A DNA stretch of 64,000 nt from assembly GCF_001280125.1 (NCBI RefSeq), contig NZ_LGEG01000220.1:1-64000 (forward strand), in the 5' to 3' direction. Origin of the DNA: Streptomyces sp. NRRL F-6492. GTDB taxonomy: Bacteria > Actinomycetota > Actinomycetes > Streptomycetales > Streptomycetaceae. Every line of letters starts with the position of its first letter. Position 1 is the first letter of the stretch. The notes under the pieces were generated by a model. That model saw only the letters and a program-made list of their open reading frames with translations. It ran no database searches and had not been told where the DNA came from. The translations under genes and the position numbers were made by a program. This document shows, piece after piece, positions 15,029 to 23,580 of the stretch.

Positions 15029-17337
15029 TAGTCGCGGCGGCCGGTGGGCGGGCGGCGGCTGCCCGCGCGGTACGGGGCGGGCCAGGGGGCCGCCGGGCCC
15101 TCGTAGCCCTGTTCGGCCGCCGCGTGGAGGGTCCAGTGGGGGTCGTAGAGGTGGGGGCGGGCGAGGGCGCAGAGGTCGGCGCGGCCGGCCAGGAGGAGGG
15201 AGTTGACGTCGTCCCAGGAGGAGATCGCGCCGACCGCGATCACGGGGATCCCGGTCTCGTTGCGGATGCGGTGGGCGTACGGGGTCTGGTACGAGCGGCC
15301 GTACGCGGGGGTCTCGTGGGGGACGACCTGGCCGGTGGAGACGTCGATCGCGTCGGCGCCGTGCGCGGCGAGGGCGCGGGCGGTCGCGACGGCGTCCTCG
15401 GCGCTGGTGCCGCCCCCGGCCCAGTCGGTGGCCGAGATCCGGACGGTCAGGGGCCGGTCGTCGGGCCACGCCTCCCGTACCGCGTCGAGGACTTCGAGGG
15501 GGAAGCGGAGGCGTCCCCGGAGGTCGCCGCCGTAGGCGTCGGTGCGGTGGTTGGTGAGGGGGGAGAGGAAGCCGGAGAGCAGATAGCCGTGGGCGGCGTG
15601 CAGTTCGAGGAGGTCGAAGCCGCCGCGGGCGGCGCGCCGGGCGGCGGCCGCGAACTCCTCGCGCACGGCGGCGAGTCCGGCGCGGTCGAGGGCGGCCGGG
15701 GTCTGGTTGACGCCGGGCCGGTACGGGAGGGGCGAGGCGGCGACGAGCGGCCAGTTGCCCTCGGGCAGCGGCTGGTCGATCCCCTCCCACATGCGCCGGG
15801 TGGAGCCCTTGCGGCCGGCGTGGCCGAGCTGGACGCCGATCGCGGTGCCGGGCGCGCCCGTGTGGACGAAGTCGGTGATCCGGCGCCAGGCGGCGGCCTG
15901 TCCGTCGGTCCAGAGACCGGTGCAGCCGGGGGTGATGCGGCCGCCGGGGCTGACGCAGACCATCTCGGTCATGACGAGTCCGGCGCCGCCGAGGGCCCTG
16001 GAGCCCAGGTGGACGAGGTGGAAGTCGCCCGGGACGCCGTCCTCCGCGACGTACATGTCCATGGGGGAGACCACGATCCGGTTGCGCAGGGTCAGTCCGC
16101 GCAGCCGGAAGGGGGTGAACATGGGCGGGGTGCCGGGCGGGCAGCCGAAGTCGTCCTCGACGGTGGCGGTGAAGGCGGGGTCGCGCAGGCGCAGGTTGGC
16201 GTGGGTGACGCGGCGGCTGCGGGTGAGCAGGTCGAAGGCGAAGCGGCGGGGCGGCCGGTCGACGTGGCGCGCGATCTCCTCGAACCAGTGCAGGCTGGCG
16301 GCGGCCGCGCGCTGGATGGACGCGACGACGGGGCGGCGGCCGGTCTCGTAGGCGGCCAGGGCCTCGTCCGGGGCGCGGTGTCCGTCGAGGCTGTCGGCGA
16401 GGGCGAGGGCGTCCTCGACGGCCAGTTTGGTGCCGGAGCCGATGGAGAAGTGCGCGGTGTGGGCGGCGTCGCCGACGAGGACGGTGTTGCCGTACGACCA
16501 GCGGTCGTTGACGACCGTGCGGAAGGCGGTCCAGGCGGAGTTGTTGGCGCGCAGCCTCCGGCCGCCGAGCGCCCCGGCGAAGATCTCGGCGCAGCGGGCG
16601 GCGGACCCGGCCTCGTCCAGGGCGTGGAGGCCGGCGGCGCGCCAGACCTCCTCGCGCATCTCGACGATGACGGTGGAGGAGCCCGCCGCGTAGGGGTAGG
16701 CGTGGAGCTGGGCCACGCCGTGTCCGGTCTCGGCGGTCTCGAAGCGGAAGGCGTCGAGGGCGAAGTCGGCGGCGAGCCAGATGTAGCGGCAGCGGTGGGT
16801 GGTGATCCGGGGGCGGAAGTGCGCGGCGTACGTCTCGCGGGTGCGGCTGTGGACGCCGTCGGCGGCGACGACCAGGTCGTGTCCGGCGGCGAGTTCGGCG
16901 GCGGGCGGCGCCTCGGCGCGGAAGCGGAGGCGGACGCCGAGGTCGGCGCAGCGGGCGTGCAGGAGCTCCAGGAGCCGGCGGCGGCCGAGGGCGGCGAAGG
17001 CGTGGCCGGTGGAGGTGGTGCGGTGGCCCCGGTGGACGACGTCGATGTCGTCCCAGCGGACGAGTTCGCGGTCGAGCGCCGCGTACACGACGGGGTCGGC
17101 GTCCCGGATCCCGCCGAGGGTCTCGTCGGAGAGGACGACGCCGAACCCGAAGGTGTCGGTGGGCGCGTTGCGCTCCCAGACGGTGACCTCGCGCCGGGGG
17201 TCGCGCCGTTTGAGCAGGGCGGCGGCGTAGAGCCCGCCGGGGCCGCCGCCGACGACGGCGATGCGGGACGGGGACGGGGGCGCGGTCCGGGGCCGGTGGG
17301 GGTCCGGGGGCCCCGGCGCGGTTACCGGCTCCGCCAT
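15028..17337 (-). CDS. 2-aminobenzoyl-CoA monooxygenase/reductase type fusion (flavin hydroxylase + old yellow enzyme)
   Basis: 769 aa from ATG 17337. The N-terminal half (~1-400) is a class A flavin monooxygenase: IAVVGGGPGGLYAAALL (FAD fold), DLVVAADGVHSRTRE and VLVGDAAHTAHFSIGSGTKL. The C-terminal half (~405-769) is an old-yellow-enzyme/NADH:flavin oxidoreductase barrel: MFTPFRLRGLTLRNRIVVSP, GVQLGHAGRKGS, LLELHAAHGYLLSGFLSPLT, IPVIAVGAISS. This exact fusion is the hallmark of Azoarcus evansii 2-aminobenzoyl-CoA monooxygenase/reductase and of salicylyl-CoA 5-hydroxylase-type proteins, which hydroxylate and reduce the ring of an aryl-CoA with NAD(P)H and O2. Overlaps the hydratase gene by 16 nt. 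Confidence 0.85.
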   Translation of the reverse strand: MAEPVTAPGPPDPHRPRTAPPSPSRIAVVGGGPGGLYAAALLKRRDPRREVTVWERNAPTDTFGFGVVLSDETLGGIRDADPVVYAALDRELVRWDDIDVVHRGHRTTSTGHAFAALGRRRLLELLHARCADLGVRLRFRAEAPPAAELAAGHDLVVAADGVHSRTRETYAAHFRPRITTHRCRYIWLAADFALDAFRFETAETGHGVAQLHAYPYAAGSSTVIVEMREEVWRAAGLHALDEAGSAARCAEIFAGALGGRRLRANNSAWTAFRTVVNDRWSYGNTVLVGDAAHTAHFSIGSGTKLAVEDALALADSLDGHRAPDEALAAYETGRRPVVASIQRAAAASLHWFEEIARHVDRPPRRFAFDLLTRSRRVTHANLRLRDPAFTATVEDDFGCPPGTPPMFTPFRLRGLTLRNRIVVSPMDMYVAEDGVPGDFHLVHLGSRALGGAGLVMTEMVCVSPGGRITPGCTGLWTDGQAAAWRRITDFVHTGAPGTAIGVQLGHAGRKGSTRRMWEGIDQPLPEGNWPLVAASPLPYRPGVNQTPAALDRAGLAAVREEFAAAARRAARGGFDLLELHAAHGYLLSGFLSPLTNHRTDAYGGDLRGRLRFPLEVLDAVREAWPDDRPLTVRISATDWAGGGTSAEDAVATARALAAHGADAIDVSTGQVVPHETPAYGRSYQTPYAHRIRNETGIPVIAVGAISSWDDVNSLLLAGRADLCALARPHLYDPHWTLHAAAEQGYEGPAAPWPAPYRAGSRRPPTGRRD

Positions 17338-18149
17338 GTCGGGGGGCGCTTCTCCGTGAAGGCGGTGTGGAACTCCGCGTAGTCCTCGCCGTGCATCAGG
17401 AGGGCCTGGGTGGCCGCGTCCAGTTCGACCGAGGCGGCGAGGGGCATGTCGAGTTCGGCGGTGAGCAGGGCCTTGGTCTGGGCGAGGGCGAGCGCGGGGC
17501 CGTCCGCGAGGCGGCGGGCGAGGGCGTCGGCGCGGGCGTCGGCGGCGCCCTCCTCGGTGAGTTCGCTGAGGAGGCCGATGCGCTCGGCCTCGGCGGCGTG
17601 GACGGGCTCGCCCAGCATGAGGAGCCGGGTGGCGTGGCCGAGGCCGACGACCCGGGGCAGCAGGTAGGCGGCGCCCATGTCGCCGCCGGAGAGGCCGACC
17701 CGGGTGAAGAGGAAGGCGAAGCGGGTGGTGGGGTCGGCGATCCGGAAGTCGGCGGCGAGGGCCAGGACGGCCCCGGCGCCCGCGGCGACGCCGTGGAGGG
17801 CCGCGACGACGGGGAAGGGGCATTCGCGCAGGGCGCGGACGACCTGGCCGGTCATCCGGTTGAAGTCGAGGAGCCGGGCGGTGTCGAGGGAGAGGGTGGC
17901 GCCGATGATCTCGTCCACGTCGCCGCCGGAGCAGAAGCCGCGGCCCTCGCCGCCGAGGACGAGGGCGCGGACGGCCCGCTCGCGGGAGAGTTCGGCGAGG
18001 AGGTCGCGCAGGTCGGCGTAGGCGCCGAAGGTGAGGGCGTTGAGTTTCGCGGGCCGGGCGAGGGTGACGGTGGCGACGCCCCCGTCGATGTCCAGGCGCA
18101 GGTGGCGCCAGCGGGCGGTGCGGGACGCGGAACCGGTGAAAGGGCTCAT
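17322..18149 (-). CDS. Enoyl-CoA hydratase/isomerase family protein
   Basis: 275 aa from ATG 18149, with AAAGGAGG upstream, the strongest ribosome site in the cluster. The crotonase signature is present: ALVLGGEGRGFCSGGDVDEI (oxyanion hole), PFPVVAALHGVAAGAGAVLALAADFRIAD and FTRVGLSGGDMGAAYLLPRV. It hydrates or isomerises CoA-bound intermediates in a beta-oxidation-like branch. First gene of the minus-strand pair; the next gene starts inside its end, so expression is coupled. The choice between hydratase and ring hydrolase cannot be made from motifs. Confidence 0.85.
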   Translation of the reverse strand: MSPFTGSASRTARWRHLRLDIDGGVATVTLARPAKLNALTFGAYADLRDLLAELSRERAVRALVLGGEGRGFCSGGDVDEIIGATLSLDTARLLDFNRMTGQVVRALRECPFPVVAALHGVAAGAGAVLALAADFRIADPTTRFAFLFTRVGLSGGDMGAAYLLPRVVGLGHATRLLMLGEPVHAAEAERIGLLSELTEEGAADARADALARRLADGPALALAQTKALLTAELDMPLAASVELDAATQALLMHGEDYAEFHTAFTEKRPPTWRSR

Positions 18150-18176
18150 CCGGAACGGCCTCCTTTCTCCGCACCG

Positions 18177-18207
18177 GAGCGTATCACCGTTGTGTGACCA
18201 TCGTCAC
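18177..18207 (-). promoter_or_regulatory. Hydratase-operon promoter with GTGAC-N4-GTCAC palindrome
   Basis: On the minus strand GTGAC GATG GTCAC (18207-18194) is a perfect palindrome and is followed 9 nt later by GATACGCTC (18185-18177), whose TACGCT is a plausible -10. The same palindrome core and the same GATACGCTC lie at the divergent ligase promoter. Confidence 0.6.
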
Positions 18208-18400
18208 GAGTACGCGACAAAGGGGGGTCGGGAGCCCACAGGACCCCGCGAAATGGGTACGGAAGTCCTCACCGGGAGGGGAGGGGGTGCCCTGGGGAAG
18301 GAGCCGTCCCCTCCGTAGCGTCGGAGGCAGGACGTCTCGGGGCCCCGCCCCCGCCCCCTCCTCCCCCATCCGCCCGCCCGGCGAAGGGAACCTGCCTCCC

Positions 18401-18901
18401 ATGCCCGAAACCATCGACTCCACCGAAGCCGCCGACGCCACCGAAGCCGCTGACGCCGCTGACTCCGGCTCCGGCTCCGGCTCCGCCGGGCCCGCCGGCG
18501 CCGGATCGCCGGCCTCCTGGCGCGTCCGGCTGCCGCACACGACCGCCGCCGTCCCGATCGCCCGCACGCTCGTCCGCGACGCCCTCGCCCGTACCGCGCC
18601 CGGCGAGGCCGACACGGCGGAGCTGCTCACCGCCGAGCTCGTCGCGAACGCCGTCCGGCACACCGCGGGCCGGGGGCCCATCGAGCTGGTCGTCGAGCCG
18701 CGCACGGCGTCCGGCGACTGCCGGGTCGAGGTCCACGACCCGGCGCCCGGCCGGATCGTCCACCCCGACCCGGACACCGAGGTCGACCCCTGGCAGGAGC
18801 ACGGCCGCGGCCTCCTCCTGGTCCGGGCGCTCAGCAGCGCCTGCGGTCACCGCCCGACCGCGGGCGGCAAGGCGGCCTGGTTCACGCTCCCGGCGGTGTG
18901 A
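18401..18901 (+). CDS. RsbW-like ATP-binding regulatory protein (HATPase_c)
   Basis: 166 aa from ATG 18401 with GAAGGG upstream. A low-complexity acidic leader (TEAADATEAADAADSGSGSG) is followed by a compact GHKL ATPase: TAELVANAVRHTAGRGPIEL (N box), VEVHDPAPGRIV (G1) and EHGRGLLLVRALSSA (G2). Streptomyces has many such anti-sigma or switch kinases; no sigma factor or anti-anti-sigma gene is adjacent, so the partner is unknown. Its last 20 nt overlap the end of the convergent permease gene. Confidence 0.85.
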   Translation: MPETIDSTEAADATEAADAADSGSGSGSAGPAGAGSPASWRVRLPHTTAAVPIARTLVRDALARTAPGEADTAELLTAELVANAVRHTAGRGPIELVVEPRTASGDCRVEVHDPAPGRIVHPDPDTEVDPWQEHGRGLLLVRALSSACGHRPTAGGKAAWFTLPAV

Positions 18902-20294
18902 CGAGCCGCGAGTTGCGGCGCCCGTAGACCGCGTAGAGCAGCCCGCCCACGAGCAGGAACACCGCGAACTGCAGCCAGGTCGACCAGCCCGTGCCCCAGA
19001 TCAGGTACAGGCAGAAGCCGATGCCGAGCACCGGGCTCAGCGGGAAGAGCGGCACCCGGAAGGAGCGCGGCAGCTCGGGGGCGCGGCGGCGCAGCACCAT
19101 CACCGCGAGGTTGACGACCGCCATGACGGCGAGGGTGCCGATGGTGGTCAGGTCGACGACCACGTCGAGCGGGGCGAAGGCGGCCGGCACGGCGAAGACG
19201 GCGGCGACGATCCAGGTGTTGGCGACGGGGGTCGAGGTCTTCGGGGAGACCCGCTCGAAGACCCGGGGGACGAGCCCGTCGCGGGACATCGACATCAGGA
19301 TGCGGGTCTGGCCGTACATCACCGCGAGGACGACGGACGCGATGGCGACGACCGCGCCGAAGGCGACGATCCCGCCGCCGACGGACGAACCGGTGACCTC
19401 GTCCACGACGACCGAGAGCGCGGCCGGGCTGTTCGCGACGGCGTCGGGGCCGATCGCCCCGATCGCGGAGAGCGCGACCGCGCAGTAGAGCAGGGTGACG
19501 AGCCCGATGCAGACGAGGATGGCGATCGGGATGTCGCGGCGCGGGTTCTTCACCTCCTCGCCGGCCGTGGTGATCGCGTCGAAGCCGATGTACGAGAAGA
19601 AGGCCACGGAGGCGCCGGCGGTGATGCCGGCGGCGCCGCTGCCCGTGAACGGCGAGAGGTGCCCGTCCTGGAAGGCGGTGAAGCCGACGGCGCAGAAGAC
19701 GACCAGGATGCCGATCTTGAGGACGGCCATGGCGGCGGTCGCCCGGGCGCTCTCCCGGACCCCGCGCACGAGGAGGGTGGCCGCGAGCAGGATCACGACC
19801 ACGGCGGGCAGGTTGACCGCGCCGCCCTCGCCCGGTCCGGCGGAGAGCGCGGCGGGCAGCTGCCATCCGGTCAGGCTGTTCAGGAGCTCGTTGAGGTACT
19901 GGCTCCAGCCGACCGCGACGGCGGAGACGGACACGCCGTACTCCAGGAGCAGGCACCAGCCGACGAGGAAGGCGGCCCGCTCGCCGAGGCTCGCGTAGGC
20001 GAAGGAGTACGAGGAGCCCGAGACCGGGATCGCGCCGCCCAGCTCCGCGAAGGAGAAGGCGGTGAAGACGCAGGTGATCGCGGCGAGCACGAAGGAGACC
20101 ACGACCGCGGGGCCGGCCTCCGCGACGCTGTCGGAGAGGCCGACGAAGATGCCGGTGCCCACGATCGCGCCGACGCCGAAGCAGATGAGCTGGAAGAGGC
20201 CCATGGTGCGCTTGAGGCCGTGGCCTTCGAGGTCGGCGCCGGATTCGGCGAGGAGCTGCTGCGGTGTCTTGATCCGCGCGGCGGACGGGGTCAT
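18882..20294 (-). CDS. APC-superfamily cationic amino acid permease
   Basis: 470 aa from ATG 20294. About 12 membrane helices with the APC signature early (LFQLICFGVGAIVGTGIFVG) and AFSFAELGGAIPVSGSSYSFAYASLGE in helix 3, then FFSYIGFDAITTAGEEVKNPRRDIP, the motif of CAT-type (basic amino acid) transporters. It follows arcA and the carbamoyltransferase on the same strand, so arginine/ornithine uptake or exchange is likely. A strong hairpin (20330-20361) lies 36 nt before the start. Exact substrate is inferred from context. Confidence 0.85.
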   Translation of the reverse strand: MTPSAARIKTPQQLLAESGADLEGHGLKRTMGLFQLICFGVGAIVGTGIFVGLSDSVAEAGPAVVVSFVLAAITCVFTAFSFAELGGAIPVSGSSYSFAYASLGERAAFLVGWCLLLEYGVSVSAVAVGWSQYLNELLNSLTGWQLPAALSAGPGEGGAVNLPAVVVILLAATLLVRGVRESARATAAMAVLKIGILVVFCAVGFTAFQDGHLSPFTGSGAAGITAGASVAFFSYIGFDAITTAGEEVKNPRRDIPIAILVCIGLVTLLYCAVALSAIGAIGPDAVANSPAALSVVVDEVTGSSVGGGIVAFGAVVAIASVVLAVMYGQTRILMSMSRDGLVPRVFERVSPKTSTPVANTWIVAAVFAVPAAFAPLDVVVDLTTIGTLAVMAVVNLAVMVLRRRAPELPRSFRVPLFPLSPVLGIGFCLYLIWGTGWSTWLQFAVFLLVGGLLYAVYGRRNSRLVTPPGA

Positions 20295-20329
20295 GCGGGG
20301 GTTCTCGTTTCTGGTGCGTGCACGCGTGA

Positions 20330-20361
20330 GGGGGGTTCGGGCTTACCTGCCCGAACCCCCC
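20330..20361 (-). terminator. Perfect 13-bp hairpin between carbamoyltransferase and permease genes
   Basis: GGGGGGTTCGGGC and GCCCGAACCCCCC flank the loop TTACCT. It is 55 nt past the upstream stop and 36 nt before the permease ATG, so it either ends the upstream message or attenuates permease expression. Confidence 0.65.
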
Positions 20362-20415
20362 TGAACCGTGCGATCGTAAACCGCACCCCGCATCTTCACC
20401 CAATCGGGCGCAACG

Positions 20416-21480
20416 CTATGCCCCGATGCCGGCGTCGGCCCCCGTGCCCGTGCCCGTGCCCGGACCCGTGCCCGTGCCCGGACCCGCCATGGTGGCGACC
20501 AGGACCGCCTTGATGGTGTGCATCCGGTTCTCGGCCTGGTCGAAGACGATCGAGTGGGCCGACTCGAAGACCTCGTCGGAGACCTCCAGCTCGGTCAGGC
20601 CGTGCCGGGCGTGGATGTCGCGGCCGACGGCGGTGCCCAGGTCGTGGAAGGCGGGCAGGCAGTGCAGGAACCCGACGTCCGGGTTCCCGGTGGCCCGCAG
20701 CACGTCCATGGTCACGGAGTACGGGGCGAGGGCGGCGATCCGCTCGTCCCAGACCTCCTTGGGCTCGCCCATGGAGACCCAGACGTCGGTGGCCACGAAG
20801 TCGGCTCCCCGGACCCCCTCCGCCACGTCCTCGGTGAGGGTGACGGTGGCGCCGCTGGCCTCGGCGAGCTTCCGGGCCCGCTCGACGACGTCCCCGGACG
20901 GCCAGTACGCCTCCGGGGCGACGATCCGGACGTCCATGCCGAGCAGGGCGCCGGTGACCAGGTAGGAGTTGCCCATGTTGAAGCGGGCGTCGCCGAGGTA
21001 GGCGAAGGCGACCCGGTCCAGCGGCTTGTCGGTGTGCTCGGTCACGGTGAGCACGTCGGCGAGCATCTGGGTGGGGTGCCAGTCGTCGGTGAGGCCGTTG
21101 AAGACGGGCACGCCCGCGAAGGCGGCGAGCTCCTCGACGGCGGCCTGGCTGTCCCCCCGGTACTCGATCCCGTCGAACATCCGGCCGAGGACACGGGCCG
21201 TGTCCTTGACGGACTCCTTGTGGCCCATCTGGGAGCCCGAGGGGTCCAGGTAGGTCGTGGAGGCGCCCTGGTCGGCGGCGGCGACCTCGAAGGCGCAGCG
21301 GGTGCGGGTCGAGGTCTTCTCGAAGATCAGGGCGATGTTCCGGCCGCGCAGCCGCTGCACCTCGGCGCCCGCCTTCTTGGCGGCCTTGAGCTCGGCGGCG
21401 AGCGCGACCAGCCCGCGGAACTCCTCGGCGGTGAAGTCCAGCTCCTTGAGGAAGTGGCGGCCGATGAGGTCTGTGGCCAT
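20416..21480 (-). CDS. argF: Ornithine carbamoyltransferase
   Basis: 354 aa from ATG 21480 (CAGGAG upstream). Carbamoyl-phosphate site STRTR (57-61) in [20 protein letters not shown], the HPTQ motif in [15 protein letters not shown], the ornithine loop (DVWVSMGEP) and HCLP in [11 protein letters not shown] are all intact. The C-terminus carries an unusual Gly-Thr repeat tail ([20 protein letters not shown]) from CCCGTG repeats, beyond the normal end. In the catabolic setting beside arcA it would run from citrulline to ornithine plus carbamoyl phosphate; it could equally be anabolic. No carbamate kinase gene is in the window. Confidence 0.92.
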   Translation of the reverse strand: MATDLIGRHFLKELDFTAEEFRGLVALAAELKAAKKAGAEVQRLRGRNIALIFEKTSTRTRCAFEVAAADQGASTTYLDPSGSQMGHKESVKDTARVLGRMFDGIEYRGDSQAAVEELAAFAGVPVFNGLTDDWHPTQMLADVLTVTEHTDKPLDRVAFAYLGDARFNMGNSYLVTGALLGMDVRIVAPEAYWPSGDVVERARKLAEASGATVTLTEDVAEGVRGADFVATDVWVSMGEPKEVWDERIAALAPYSVTMDVLRATGNPDVGFLHCLPAFHDLGTAVGRDIHARHGLTELEVSDEVFESAHSIVFDQAENRMHTIKAVLVATMAGPGTGTGPGTGTGTGADAGIGA

Positions 21481-21531
21481 GGGTCGCGCTCCTGTTGGGT
21501 ACGGTCGGGGGACGGCGATCGAGACCCTGGA

Positions 21532-21562
21532 AGTCTATACGCACTTCAACATTTATATACAG
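21532..21562 (-). promoter_or_regulatory. AT-rich island upstream of the carbamoyltransferase gene
   Basis: About 30 nt of unusually AT-rich sequence (GTATATAAATGTTGAAGTGC on the minus strand, then TATAGA) stands out in this GC-rich DNA about 55 nt before the ATG. TATAGA with CTGTAT 17 nt upstream could be a promoter; part of it loosely resembles an ARG box half-site. Confidence 0.4.
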
Positions 21563-21622
21563 CCCCCTCCCGCAGGGGCCGGGCCGGCCGCGGTCCCGGC
21601 ATTCCTCAGGGGCCGACAGCAG

Positions 21623-21719
21623 TCCCTCCGCTTCCCCGGGGTCGGCCGCGATCCCTCCGCTTCCCCGGGGCCGGCCGTGATCCCTCCGCTTCCCCGGGGT
21701 CGGCCGCGATCCCTCCGTT
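21623..21719. repeat. 29-bp tandem repeat between arcA and the carbamoyltransferase gene
   Basis: A unit beginning TCCCTCCGCTTCCCCGGGGY recurs at 21623, 21652, 21681 and partly at 21710, period 29. Each unit contains the palindrome CCCCGGGG. Confidence 0.8.
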
Positions 21720-21721
21720 AC

Positions 21722-22954
21722 TCAGACGGCGTCCCGCTCCACCGGACAGCTCATGCAGCGCGGGCCGCCCCTCCCCCGGCCCAGCTCGCTGCCGGGGATC
21801 TCGATCACCTCGATGCCCTGCTTGCGCAGGTGCGTGTTCGTGGTGACGTTCCGCTCGTACGCGACGACCACCCCCGGCTCCACCGCGAGCACGTTGCACC
21901 CGTCGTCCCACTGCTCGCGCTCGGCCGCGTGCACGTCCTGGGTCGCCGTGAGGACCCGGACCTCAGGGAGCCCCAGGGCCGCCGCGATCGCGTCGTGCAT
22001 CCGCTCCGGCGGGTGGTCGGTCACCCGCAGGGGCTGCCCCGCGTCCCCCGGCTCGATCGTGTACGAGCGGAGCATGCCGAGCCCCGCGTACTGGGTGAAC
22101 GTGTCCTGGTCCACCATCGTCATCACCGTGTCCAGGTGCATGAACGCGCGCCGCTTCGGCATGTCGAGCGCGACGATCGTGCGCGCCGAACCGGCCGCGA
22201 ACATGCCCCGGGCCAGCATCTCCACCGCCTGCGGGGTGGTGCGCTCGCTCATCCCGATGAGCACGGCGCCGTTGCCGATGACCAGGACGTCCCCGCCCTC
22301 GATCGTCGACGGATAGTCCGCCTGCCCCTCCGACCAGTGGTGGAAGGGGCCCGCCTCGGGCCCGGTGAAGAGCGGGTGGTGCTTGTAGATCGCCTCGAAG
22401 TGGACCGTCTCGCGCTGCCGGGCCGGCCAGCGCATGGCGTTGATGGAGACGCCGTCGTAGATCCAGGCCGAGGTGTCCCGGGTGAAGAGGTGGTTGGGCA
22501 GCGGGCCGAGGAGGAAGTCGTCCAGGTCGAGGGCGTGGAAGCGGACCGAGGTCGGCTCCCGGTGCGCCGCCAGGAACTCCCGCTTCGTCATCCCGCCGAC
22601 GAGCACCTCGCCGAGCGCGACGGCGTCGAGGGAGTCGAAGGCCGCCCGGAGGTGGTCGGCGGCGAGCGGGCCGTACGCCTTCTCGTCGAAGACCCGGTCC
22701 AGGACGAGCGCGCGGGCGGCCGGCACCTTGAGCGACTCGCTCAGGAGGTCCGCGAAGAGGTGCACCTCCACCCCCCGGTCGCGCAGCACGTCGGCGAAGC
22801 CGTCGTGCTCCTGCCGGGCCCGCCGCACCCAGAGCACGTCGTCGAAGAGGAGGGCGTCCTTGTTGGTCGGGGTGAGCCGCTTCAGCTCCAGATCGGGCCG
22901 GTGGAGGATGACGCGGCGCAGCCGCCCGGTCTCGGAATCGACATGGAATCCCAT
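21722..22954 (-). CDS. arcA: Arginine deiminase
   Basis: 410 aa from ATG 22954 with AGGATGG upstream. It hydrolyses L-arginine to L-citrulline and ammonia. Family motifs: [19 protein letters not shown] near the N-terminus, [18 protein letters not shown] (substrate loop with Asp), [35 protein letters not shown] (catalytic His) and the C-terminal RCMSCPV with the nucleophilic Cys at about residue 400. The residue before this Cys is Arg rather than the His of some homologues. Start of an arginine-use cluster with the carbamoyltransferase and permease downstream, the order of a fermentative or energy-yielding pathway rarely complete in Streptomyces. Confidence 0.92.
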   Translation of the reverse strand: MGFHVDSETGRLRRVILHRPDLELKRLTPTNKDALLFDDVLWVRRARQEHDGFADVLRDRGVEVHLFADLLSESLKVPAARALVLDRVFDEKAYGPLAADHLRAAFDSLDAVALGEVLVGGMTKREFLAAHREPTSVRFHALDLDDFLLGPLPNHLFTRDTSAWIYDGVSINAMRWPARQRETVHFEAIYKHHPLFTGPEAGPFHHWSEGQADYPSTIEGGDVLVIGNGAVLIGMSERTTPQAVEMLARGMFAAGSARTIVALDMPKRRAFMHLDTVMTMVDQDTFTQYAGLGMLRSYTIEPGDAGQPLRVTDHPPERMHDAIAAALGLPEVRVLTATQDVHAAEREQWDDGCNVLAVEPGVVVAYERNVTTNTHLRKQGIEVIEIPGSELGRGRGGPRCMSCPVERDAV

Positions 22955-23160
22955 GGGTCCATCCTGACGGAGGGGGGCCTTCGCGGCCCGTGTTTCGGCA
23001 CAGGGCGGGGTGGGGGCCGTACGCGGGGCTCTCACCCGGGCGGAGCGCGCGGCGGCGCGGTGCGTACGGCTCCTTCCTCCGGTCCGGGGCGTTGGGCCGT
23101 CCCCCCGCGACGGCCCAACACCGGTCCGTGGCCCTCCGGCCGTGTCCGGGTCCCGGGGCC

Positions 23161-23224
23161 GTCGGCGCCGTGGGGCCGTCAGCGCCGTGGGGCCGTCGAT
23201 GCCGTGGGGCCGTCGATGCCGTGG
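23161..23224. repeat. 17-bp tandem repeat, about 3.8 copies
   Basis: GTCRRYGCCGTGGGGCC recurs at 23161, 23178, 23195 and partly at 23212. Confidence 0.7.
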
Positions 23225-23412
23225 TCGTGCGCGTCTCGGACCGGCCGCCTTCCGCGACCGGCGCTCGCGCGTGCCCGTTCCCGCCTCGTGCCCCGGGCAC
23301 GGCGACGCCGCCGACGTCCCGTCACGTGACGGGGTGAAGAACGCTAGGGGGTGCGGAAGAAACGCGTCAACGAGCACGAGGGGCGCAGGGGAGCGCCACT
23401 CAGAACGCCTCT

Positions 23413-23444
23413 GCGCCCCCGCCGGAACGTTCCGGCGGGGGCGC
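23413..23444 (-). terminator. Perfect 32-bp palindrome, terminator of the pnkp-hen1 operon
   Basis: GCGCCCCCGCCGGAAC (23413-23428) is followed directly by its exact complement (23429-23444). It lies 136 nt beyond the pnkp stop and could work in both directions. Confidence 0.65.
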
Positions 23445-23580
23445 GGGAGGACGGCGGCCGGCGGGGACGGAAGGCTCCCGACCGGCGGGGACGCGGGGCT
23501 GCGACCGCCGGGAGCGCGGGGCCCGGCCGGTGGGAGCGCGAGGCCCCGACCGGCCGCAGCGCGGGGCCCCGGCCCCCGGG

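Larger units (their letters stand above)
22955..23580. other. 626-bp intergenic region upstream of arcA
   Basis: No gene is convincing here: frames on both strands lack family motifs and ribosome sites. It holds the arcA promoter region, a 17-bp tandem repeat at 23161-23224 and a 32-bp perfect palindrome at 23413-23444 that probably terminates the RNA repair operon. Confidence 0.6.

Noticed and set aside
15124..17382. 752-codon plus-strand frame over the fused monooxygenase
   Set aside because: No family motif or ribosome site; the antisense frame is a complete flavin hydroxylase/OYE fusion.
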